The notes beneath the pieces are model-generated. The model did not search any database and had not been told where the DNA came from. It saw only the letters and a program-made list of their open reading frames with translations. From Chloroflexota bacterium (GTDB lineage: Bacteria; Chloroflexota; Anaerolineae; Fen-1058), in contig JACRBO010000342.1 of the NCBI GenBank assembly GCA_016219235.1, forward strand, positions 1-7,570: a stretch of 7,570 nt of DNA. Reading direction: 5' to 3'. The position numbers and the translations under genes were made by a program. The stretch's first letter is position 1. Every line of letters starts with the position of its first letter. Of the stretch, positions 1 to 4,495 are shown piece after piece.

Positions 1-1119
1 GAGCCCATCGAAGATGAACAGGTAGCGCCCCTTGCCCAACATCGCGCCGATAATCTGCGCCCGCAGATTGGCCGACGGAATCTGGCGCGGATCGATCCGA
101 TCGCCGCTCATATATTTCAGCGCTGCTTCAAAGAATTCGTCCGCATTGGGGCTGTCATAGAAATTCCACCAGAATACGCCGTCGGGCCGGGTCGCGCTTG
201 CGCCGACCCCATCCACCCACCAGCGGGCAAGACTGCTCTTGCCCTCGCCGCCAAAGCCAATCAGGCCGGTGATGTGTTTGCTACCGCCGCGCCAATCTTT
301 GGTAAGATGGGCTAACAATTCCTCACGGCCCACCCACTCTTTTAACGGTTCGGGCGCGCCTTTGAGCATCACGCCCAAGTTTGGCGCGACGGCGGCCTGT
401 GCCTGCGCCACATCGGTACGGGGCTGTGGGGCCGCACCCTTAGCACGCGGCTCAGTTTGAATGGGCAGATTGAGCGGATCGAAAGTGAGGATACGGGCAT
501 TGACGCCCCAACCGATGTCGTCTTTGATCGGCGTATTGCCGGGATTCCAGCGCTCCGCAATCAAGCCCACGACCAGGTTGCGCTCCATATCAAGCACGGC
601 AGCGCCGCTCAGGCCCCGATCAATATGACGCGATTCCAATTCGAGTGGATCAAGATGCAGGACTTTACCAATCGGGGGCTCAACCTCGCCCATGATCGTG
701 CCGTAAGCGAACGTTGCAGGATAAGTGCCCATTGGCGAATAACCGTAACTGCGGAAGCCATTGCCCGTCGATTGATCCGCCTCGCCGATCACTGCGACCT
801 GCTCCGGGCCGAGCGGCGTCTGATTGTCTGTGAGGCACAGCACCACCACATCGTCGTCGTGCTGTGGAAAACAGCCCGCAATGTGTGCGCGCCGCTCTTT
901 TACCTCGCCGCCGCGCAGCTGCGGGAAGTACACGCCCACTTCCGCGCCGATGGCCTCCCGTGGATGCTTGCCCAGCGCGGCTTGCGCCACGTGCGCGCAC
1001 GTCACCACCTTGCCATCCATCGACACGACCACACCTGTACCGACGATGGCCTGCGTGTCGGCACGCCGAATCTGAACCGTGAAATCTCGCAAGTTTTGCA
1101 GGACGACGTTGTTGGACAT
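1..1119 (-). CDS. Trypsin-like serine protease fused to STAND/NB-ARC NTPase (C-terminus beyond left edge)
   Basis: The frame is open for 373 codons from an ATG at 1119 to the left edge. A stop two codons upstream rules out an earlier start. Residues 1-215 form a trypsin-like domain: His43 in TCAHV, Asp90 in HDDDVVVL and Ser171 in GLSGAAV make an intact catalytic triad. A proline/alanine/glutamine-rich linker (about 218-250) follows. Residues 261-270 (EWVGREELLA) are the usual entry to a STAND NTPase, GLIGFGGEGKSSLA (285-298) is a Walker A P-loop, and RYLFIFDGL (365-373) looks like the start of Walker B. The missing part should hold the rest of the NTPase and probably a repeat-type sensor. Known for the family: STAND proteins with protease effectors oligomerise on sensing a trigger and act in anti-phage or suicide responses. 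That role is inferred here. No signal peptide is seen, so it is probably cytoplasmic. The upstream Trypco1-like gene supports a conflict-system role. Confidence 0.88.
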   Translation of the reverse strand, partial: MSNNVVLQNLRDFTVQIRRADTQAIVGTGVVVSMDGKVVTCAHVAQAALGKHPREAIGAEVGVYFPQLRGGEVKERRAHIAGCFPQHDDDVVVLCLTDNQTPLGPEQVAVIGEADQSTGNGFRSYGYSPMGTYPATFAYGTIMGEVEPPIGKVLHLDPLELESRHIDRGLSGAAVLDMERNLVVGLIAERWNPGNTPIKDDIGWGVNARILTFDPLNLPIQTEPRAKGAAPQPRTDVAQAQAAVAPNLGVMLKGAPEPLKEWVGREELLAHLTKDWRGGSKHITGLIGFGGEGKSSLARWWVDGVGASATRPDGVFWWNFYDSPNADEFFEAALKYMSGDRIDPRQIPSANLRAQIIGAMLGKGRYLFIFDGL

Positions 1120-1143
1120 AGGTCACCATTCCACCCTCACTCC

Positions 1144-1170
1144 GTCATTCCCGCGCAGGCGGGAATCCAG
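1144..1170. repeat. Short dispersed palindromic repeat (dRS3-like)
   Basis: ATTCCCGC (1147-1154) and GCGGGAAT (1159-1166) form perfect 8-bp arms around the loop GCAG, flanked by CGTC and CCAG. This core resembles the dispersed 20-bp repeat of Neisseria (dRS3) and similar repeats that I recall from many bacterial genomes. It lies 25 bp upstream of the trypsin-STAND start codon, so it would sit in the leader of any transcript that comes from the Trypco1-like gene. Copy number in this genome cannot be seen from the window. Confidence 0.7.
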
Positions 1171-1218
1171 ACATTCATGCAGGCGATTCGAAATCGCGCC
1201 TCGCGGGCTAAAGCCGAT

Positions 1219-1269
1219 CGTCGGCCTACGCCGACGGGTTCAAGCCAGCCCCGCCCACGCAGGTGGGCG
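1219..1269. repeat. Two adjacent 4-nt-loop hairpins between the Trypco1-like and trypsin-STAND genes
   Basis: CGTCGGC (1219-1225) pairs with GCCGACG (1230-1236) around CTAC. CGCCCAC (1252-1258) pairs with GTGGGCG (1263-1269) around GCAG. Both stems are perfect 7-bp arms. An imperfect copy of the first motif (CGGCCTACCGACGG) recurs near 1307-1320. No T-run follows any stem, so these are not Rho-independent terminators in either direction. With the element at 1144-1170 they form a set of three similar hairpins in one 234-bp spacer. They are probably repetitive-element debris, though an attenuating or RNA-processing role is possible. Confidence 0.6.
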
Positions 1270-1353
1270 ATCAGCGGAACGCTCAACAGGCGCGAATTCT
1301 ATTCGCCGGCCTACCGACGGTCACTCAATATAACCTTCTCGGTTATGACACCG

Positions 1354-1665
1354 CTATGACTTCTTCTGCCACACCAACTTCACATTGAACGTCGATTCGA
1401 TACCCGCCTTCGCGATCAGCGCGCCCATCTCGGACGTAACCTTCACGCCGAAACTCAACTCCACCTGCGTGAACTGATCCGGCAGGCCAACATACAGATC
1501 ACTGAAGCGCACTGAAACGCCGTGAATGGCGTTCATGACCTTCGTCATCACTTCGTCGGCTTTGGCGACAGCCTGATCCGGCGTCAGTGCCACTTCCATT
1601 GTACCGGGTGTCGGTGTGATCTCAATCAACAGCGGGGCGTTTTCATCAGGAGTGAAAGGCGTCAT
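1354..1665 (-). CDS. Trypco1-like small protein (trypsin-co-occurring domain, CU044_2847 family)
   Basis: This is a 103-residue protein encoded upstream of, and on the same strand as, the trypsin-STAND gene (234 bp gap). The N-terminal strand region APLLIEITP (10-18) leads into a helical part (about 28-48). The C-terminal stretch VELSFGVKVTSEMGALIAK (68-86) followed by FNVKLVW (93-99) is the hallmark that I recall for Trypco1 proteins, which occur beside trypsin-like proteases and STAND NTPases. The biochemical role is not known; proposed roles are adaptor, regulator or substrate of the partner protease. There is no signal peptide or membrane segment. I chose the ATG at 1665 because a TGGAG lies six bases upstream. 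ATGs at 1677 and 1671 are in frame but have no suitably spaced ribosome-binding site. A small 6-bp hairpin (1330-1346) lies just after the stop but has no T-run. Confidence 0.82.
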   Translation of the reverse strand: MTPFTPDENAPLLIEITPTPGTMEVALTPDQAVAKADEVMTKVMNAIHGVSVRFSDLYVGLPDQFTQVELSFGVKVTSEMGALIAKAGIESTFNVKLVWQKKS

Positions 1666-1671
1666 CGTCAT

Positions 1672-1676
1672 CTCCA
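1672..1676 (-). promoter_or_regulatory. Ribosome binding site that decides the Trypco1-like start
   Basis: TGGAG on the minus strand is separated from the ATG at 1665 by the six bases ATGACG. It overlaps the two in-frame upstream ATGs, which have no purine-rich site of their own. It therefore favours the 103-residue product over a 107-residue one. Confidence 0.55.
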
Positions 1677-1695
1677 TCGAAGCAGGTTGCGTGAA

Positions 1696-1725
1696 AGTAT
1701 AGCACGAACGCCATCCTCACATCAA
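1696..1725 (-). promoter_or_regulatory. Candidate sigma70-type promoter for the Trypco1-like gene
   Basis: On the minus strand TATACT (1701-1696) matches the -10 consensus at five of six positions. TTGATG (1725-1720) matches the -35 at four of six, with an 18-bp spacer. Transcription would start near 1689 and give a leader of about 24 nt, which contains the TGGAG site. The promoter lies between the stop of the ABC ATPase gene and the Trypco1-like gene, so the conflict pair may be transcribed independently of the transporter gene. Confidence 0.45.
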
Positions 1726-1750
1726 AGTATCTCCGCGCCCACCATGCCTT

Positions 1751-1832
1751 ACGCAATACGCACCACGCACCACGCACTGCGAACCACGTTCACTCGTCAC
1801 TCGTCACTCGTCACTCATCACTCGTCACTCGT
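1751..1832. repeat. Heptanucleotide tandem repeat tract, two motif families in one 7-bp register
   Basis: From 1751 the sequence runs in 7-bp steps: ACGCAAT, ACGCACC, ACGCACC, ACGCACT, GCGAACC. It then changes family to CACTCGT units at 1791-1832 (six copies, one variant CACTCAT). The 7-bp phase is kept across the change. The tract overlaps the 3' end of the ABC ATPase gene and supplies its TGA stop. Similar heptamers recur at 2829-2891 and 4170-4197. Heptanucleotide short tandem repeats (STRR) are known from filamentous cyanobacteria; relatedness to those is not shown here. Confidence 0.85.
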
Positions 1833-2817
1833 TTCTCAACAACCCCTGCTCATAAATCTTCTTCACCGTATCCTCGATCTGCGGCTCCTGCACGCTGAGG
1901 TCTTCGATGCGATAGCGCGCGCTCAGGCGCTGGATCAACTCCGAGGCGCTGATGTCGCCCCGCGCGAAACGATAGGTCACCCGTCGCCCGTCTTGATGGA
2001 CCACCTGCGCGCCATCGATGCTGACGTTGGCATAGTCTTCCGCCAGATCGACGACCAATTCGCGCTCGCCGCCGAAGCGCACGAGCAGATCATTGGGTGA
2101 ACCGTCGAACAGCAGTTGCCCGCGATCGATCATCATCACCCGTTCGCACAACTTCTGCACATCGCCCAGATCGTGCGTGGTGAGGATCACCGTCACACCC
2201 CGCTCGCGATTGATCGTCTTGATGAACTGTCGAATGCGTTCCTTTGCTACCACATCCAGACCGATGGTCGGCTCGTCCAGAAAGAGGATGCGCGGATCGT
2301 GCAGCAGCGCGCCCGCCAGATCGGCCCGCATGCGTTGGCCTAACGAGAGCGATCGAACCGGCGTGTTGATGAAGTCGCTCAAGCCGAGTAGTTCACGGAA
2401 CTCGGCCAGATTGCGCTCGTAGCGATCCTCGGGTACGCGATACACATAGCGCAGTAGATCGAGCGATTCGATTACGGGCAAGTCCCACCACAAATTGGTG
2501 CGCTGGCCGAACACCACGCCGATGCCGCGCACGTGATCGACGCGCTGTTTCCACGGCACGCGCCCATCAACGCATACCTCGCCGCTCGATGGGACGAGGA
2601 TGCCTGTCAGCATCTTGATCGTGGTGGACTTGCCTGCGCCGTTCGGGCCGAGGTAGCCGACCAGTTCGCCCGCCTCGATCGTGAAGGACACATCGTTGAC
2701 GGCGCGCACCACGCGATATTCGCGCGAGAACAAGTTGCGCACCGCGCCCCCTGCCCCGCGATGATGCCGGGCGACTTTGAAATCTTTGTGGAGGTGGGTG
2801 ACTTCAATCAATGACAT
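1825..2817 (-). CDS. ABC-2-type exporter ATP-binding protein (COG4586-like)
   Basis: This is a 330-residue nucleotide-binding subunit of an ABC exporter. It would hydrolyse ATP at the inner face of the membrane to drive ABC-2 permeases. Visible motifs are Walker A GPNGAGKST (57-65), Q-loop Gln105 in GVVFGQRTNLWWDLP, signature LSLGQ (157-161), Walker B ILFLDEP (177-183) with Glu182, D-loop GLD (186-188) and switch His215 in TTHD. The basic N-terminal segment before VRAVNDVSF and the FGQRTNLWWDLPV block are typical of the COG4586 branch, which is annotated as uncharacterised or viologen-exporter-like. Residues 250-330 are a C-terminal accessory domain. The start at 2817 is preceded by AGGTG at six bases. 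A longer in-frame start near 2871 would translate heptad repeat DNA and is rejected. No permease gene is adjacent: downstream lies the Trypco1-like gene and upstream a divergent gene. The substrate is unknown. Confidence 0.93.
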   Translation of the reverse strand: MSLIEVTHLHKDFKVARHHRGAGGAVRNLFSREYRVVRAVNDVSFTIEAGELVGYLGPNGAGKSTTIKMLTGILVPSSGEVCVDGRVPWKQRVDHVRGIGVVFGQRTNLWWDLPVIESLDLLRYVYRVPEDRYERNLAEFRELLGLSDFINTPVRSLSLGQRMRADLAGALLHDPRILFLDEPTIGLDVVAKERIRQFIKTINRERGVTVILTTHDLGDVQKLCERVMMIDRGQLLFDGSPNDLLVRFGGERELVVDLAEDYANVSIDGAQVVHQDGRRVTYRFARGDISASELIQRLSARYRIEDLSVQEPQIEDTVKKIYEQGLLRNE

Positions 2818-2823
2818 GGTTTT

Positions 2824-2828
2824 CACCT
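2824..2828 (-). promoter_or_regulatory. Ribosome binding site that decides the ABC ATPase start
   Basis: AGGTG on the minus strand lies six bases (AAAACC) upstream of the ATG at 2817. It supports MSLIEV as the N-terminus rather than a start 18 codons further upstream inside the repeat hairpin. Confidence 0.6.
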
Positions 2829-2891
2829 GATGAGTGACGAGTAACGAGTGACGAGTGAATTTGTTCTTCACTCGTCACTCGTTACTTATCA
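2829..2891. repeat. Inverted heptad repeats forming a perfect 20-bp hairpin
   Basis: The arms 2840-2859 and 2867-2886 are perfectly complementary over 20 bp, with a 7-nt loop (TTTGTTC). Each arm is made of GAGTGAC/GAGTAAC-type heptamers, the reverse complement of the CACTCGT unit at 1791-1832. The 7-bp register runs through the loop. The hairpin lies between two divergent genes. It would fold in the leader of the ABC ATPase transcript if that starts upstream of it, and it overlaps the -35 region of the rightward promoter. Confidence 0.85.
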
Positions 2892-2900
2892 CGTTATAAT
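2872..2900 (+). promoter_or_regulatory. Promoter for the channel-like membrane protein gene
   Basis: A perfect TATAAT (2895-2900) lies exactly 17 bp downstream of TCGTCA (2872-2877), which matches TTGACA at four of six positions. The expected start is near 2907, with a 21-nt leader carrying AAGGA (2918-2922) five bases before the ATG. The -35 falls inside the heptad hairpin arm. On the opposite strand TATAAC (2898-2893) with TTGAAA (2919-2914) could serve the ABC gene, but its 15-bp spacer is short. Confidence 0.55.
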
Positions 2901-2927
2901 CTCTTCAGCCTTATTTCAAGGACCCGT

Positions 2928-4007
2928 ATGGACTTCGTTTTGCGCATCGTCGTCTTCATCATCGGCCTGACCATCGTCGCGCGGACGGTTTTTTCAGCGG
3001 TGCAGACGTTTGTCGTGCCGCGCAGCGCCCGCGACAAGTTGACTACGCTGGTGTTTCGCTTCGCGCGCCGCCTCTTTGGCCTGCCATTGCGGAAGGCCAC
3101 GACCTACGAACAGCGCGACCGCATCATGGCCTACTTCGCGCCAATCGGGCTGCTGATGCTGCCGCCGGTCTGGCTGATCCTCGTGGCGCTGGGCTACGCG
3201 CTGATGTACTGGGCGGTCGGCAACGTTGGCCCGTTCGAGCAGGCCATCAAAGTGAGCGGCTCATCGCTCTTGACGCTCGGCTACGCCGCCCCTTCGGATT
3301 TGCCCGACACCGCGCTCATGTTCAGTGAGGCCGCTATCGGCCTGATCCTCGTCGCGCTGTTGATCTCGTATCTGCCCACGATGTACGGCGCGTTTCAACG
3401 GCGCGAATCGGCGGTGACAATGCTGGAAGTGCGCGCGGGTTCGCCGCCGTCCGCCATCGAAATGATTCTGCGCTACAATCGCATCCACGGCCTCGATCGA
3501 TTGAGCACGGTCTGGCCGGTGTGGGAGGCGTGGTTTGCCGACATCGAAGAAAGCCACACTTCGCTGGTGGCGCTGGTCTTCTTTCGGTCGCCGCAGCCCG
3601 ATCATTCGTGGGTGACGGCCGCGGGCGCGATTCTGGATGCCGCTGCGCTTACCCGATCCACACTTAACGTGCCCACCGATCCGCAGGCCGATCTGTGCAT
3701 CCGCGCGGGCTTCATCGCGCTGCGCCGCATCGCCGATTACTTTCGCATCGCGTACAATGCCAGTCCACAGCCCGGTGATCCGATCAGCATCAGCCGTGAC
3801 GAGTTTGATCTGGCCTGCGATCAACTGGCGGCCGCCAACGTGCCGCTGAAACCCGATCGCGATCAAGCGTGGCGCGATTTCGCCGGGTGGCGCGTGAACT
3901 ATGATACGGTCCTGCTGGCGCTGGCCGCCATCACGATGGCCCCTTATGCGCCGTGGTCGTCCGATCGATCGCTGCTGCCCGCCAGACGCCATGCCAGGTT
4001 GAAATAA
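2928..4007 (+). CDS. Channel-like membrane protein with K+-channel-type pore loop
   Basis: This 359-residue protein belongs to no named family that I can assign with certainty. An N-terminal hydrophobic helix (about 3-30) is followed by a basic loop. A second membrane segment (about 69-97) leads into VSGSSLLTLGYA (109-120), which resembles a potassium-channel pore helix and selectivity filter. A third membrane segment follows (about 133-153, ending SYLPTMYGAF). The remaining 200 residues are soluble and probably cytoplasmic, with conserved-looking blocks around WEAWFADIEESHTSLVALVFFRS (199-221), DPQADLCIRAG (251-261) and PDRDQAWRDFAGWRVNYD (309-326). The filter reads TLGYA rather than TVGYG, so ion selectivity is uncertain. 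I infer an ion channel or channel-derived sensor in the cytoplasmic membrane. The start is supported by AAGGA five bases upstream and a matching promoter. It appears to be a single-gene unit diverging from the ABC ATPase gene. Confidence 0.85.
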   Translation: MDFVLRIVVFIIGLTIVARTVFSAVQTFVVPRSARDKLTTLVFRFARRLFGLPLRKATTYEQRDRIMAYFAPIGLLMLPPVWLILVALGYALMYWAVGNVGPFEQAIKVSGSSLLTLGYAAPSDLPDTALMFSEAAIGLILVALLISYLPTMYGAFQRRESAVTMLEVRAGSPPSAIEMILRYNRIHGLDRLSTVWPVWEAWFADIEESHTSLVALVFFRSPQPDHSWVTAAGAILDAAALTRSTLNVPTDPQADLCIRAGFIALRRIADYFRIAYNASPQPGDPISISRDEFDLACDQLAAANVPLKPDRDQAWRDFAGWRVNYDTVLLALAAITMAPYAPWSSDRSLLPARRHARLK

Positions 4008-4025
4008 ATCGGCTTTGCCAACTTG

Positions 4026-4123
4026 AGCGGAATTGTCGTGGACTGCTCCCGATGGATTGCCAAATCCATCGGCTTTGGCGGCGGATTTGACAATCCGCCA
4101 GGTGCAATTTCCGCTAGACCTGG
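4026..4123. repeat. Composite palindromic element: two hairpins inside an outer stem
   Basis: CCGATGGATT (4049-4058) pairs perfectly with AATCCATCGG (4063-4072) around GCCA. GGCGGATT (4080-4087) pairs perfectly with AATCCGCC (4092-4099) around TGAC. Both are enclosed by AGCGGAATTG (4026-4035) and CAATTTCCGCT (4105-4115), which are complementary apart from one bulged base. The result is a cruciform-like three-stem fold about 20 bp after the stop of the channel-like gene. No T-run follows the stems, so it is a poor Rho-independent terminator. It may be a small non-autonomous palindromic element that also blocks 3' exonucleases. Confidence 0.65.
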
Positions 4124-4169
4124 AAGAACCAATAACCCGTTATCGAGCGGCGTGTTCCAATCGGCTTTC

Positions 4170-4197
4170 ACGCAACACGCAATACGTAACACGAAAT
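4170..4197. repeat. Heptad tandem repeat (four ACGNAAY units)
   Basis: Four consecutive 7-bp units ACGCAAC, ACGCAAT, ACGTAAC and ACGAAAT make up this stretch. They belong to the same motif family as the tract beginning at 1751, about 2.4 kb away. The array is inside the 488-bp gene-free region between the channel-like and acyl-CoA synthetase genes. Confidence 0.8.
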
Positions 4198-4236
4198 AGG
4201 TTACAAATTATACCGCCGAGGCCCATCCGACCGGTG

Positions 4237-4242
4237 TATAAT
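4237..4242 (+). promoter_or_regulatory. Candidate -10 element upstream of the acyl-CoA synthetase/GNAT gene
   Basis: A perfect TATAAT preceded by GGTG is present, but no hexamer resembling TTGACA lies 16-18 bp upstream. If used, it would give a leader of about 250 nt that contains the nested inverted repeats at 4261-4441. No better promoter is seen nearer the start codon: TTGACT (4465-4470) and TATAGA (4479-4484) are only 8 bp apart. Confidence 0.3.
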
Positions 4243-4276
4243 CGATTGCGTCATTTTTCACCAGAACTGATTTTTC

Positions 4277-4441
4277 TGGGTCTTCCGAGTTCAGCGGGAT
4301 TATAAGCACCTCGGGAGCGTCATTGCGAGGAGCGTGTTGTGCGACGAAGCAATCTCCGTCTGACTGGCACTGAGATTGCTTCGCAGAAAACGCTCGCAAT
4401 GACGTGCTTCCGACGACTTCCCGCTCAAGTCGGAAGAGCCA
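4277..4441. repeat. Outer inverted repeat of the leader-region palindromic element
   Basis: The segments 4277-4298 and 4420-4441 are inverted copies that match at 19 of 22 positions (core CTTCCGA...AGCGGG). They enclose the 87-bp palindrome at 4318-4404. A separate 6-bp hairpin (CCAGAA/TTCTGG, 4261-4279) abuts the left end. The right copy can also pair locally, CTTCCGAC (4407-4414) with GTCGGAAG (4429-4436), so two mutually exclusive folds are possible. The gene-free stretch 4008-4495 otherwise holds no supported ORF. Confidence 0.7.
4318..4404. repeat. 87-bp palindromic dispersed repeat (GTCATTGCGAG family)
   Basis: The terminal arms CGTCATTGCGAG (4318-4329) and CTCGCAATGACG (4393-4404) are perfect complements. 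An inner pair, CGAAGCAATCTC (4345-4356) and GAGATTGCTTCG (4372-4383), is also perfect. This form, with GCAATGACG ends and an inner GAAGCAATCTC, is a very common interspersed palindrome in many bacterial genomes and often yields spurious short ORFs. It probably inserted into the spacer between the right and left halves of the outer inverted repeat. Its copies elsewhere in this genome cannot be seen. Confidence 0.85.
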
Positions 4442-4495
4442 TTTTTCTAAAATCTCACCGAACCTTGACTGGTTCCAGTATAGAAGGAGCATCTC

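Noticed and set aside
680..1129. 149-codon minus-strand ORF and a suspected frameshift in the protease gene
   Set aside because: A first reading suggested a frameshift near 885, but re-reading the bases showed that the frame from 1119 is continuous to position 1 and carries His43, Asp90 and Ser171. The 149-codon ORF is the neighbouring frame and is Arg-rich without motifs.
457..1359. 300-codon plus-strand ORF opposite the trypsin-STAND gene
   Set aside because: It is antisense to a frame with clear trypsin and P-loop motifs. Its translation has no recognisable domain and is rich in His/Arg, as expected for an antisense shadow of GC-rich coding DNA; its end reads through repeats.
1751..1832. 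CRISPR array
   Set aside because: The repeats are 7-bp units in direct contact, without unique spacers and without cas genes in the window.
2818..2871. 18-codon N-terminal extension of the ABC ATPase
   Set aside because: It would translate the heptad hairpin and has no ribosome-binding site, whereas AGGTG sits at the right distance from the ATG at 2817.
4049..4072. Rho-independent terminator of the channel-like gene
   Set aside because: The stem is strong, but only CTTTGG follows it, with no T-run. It is better described as part of the composite palindromic element.
4465..4484. Promoter TTGACT...TATAGA just before the acyl-CoA synthetase start
   Set aside because: The spacing between the hexamers is only 8 bp, and the -10 would overlap the ribosome-binding site.
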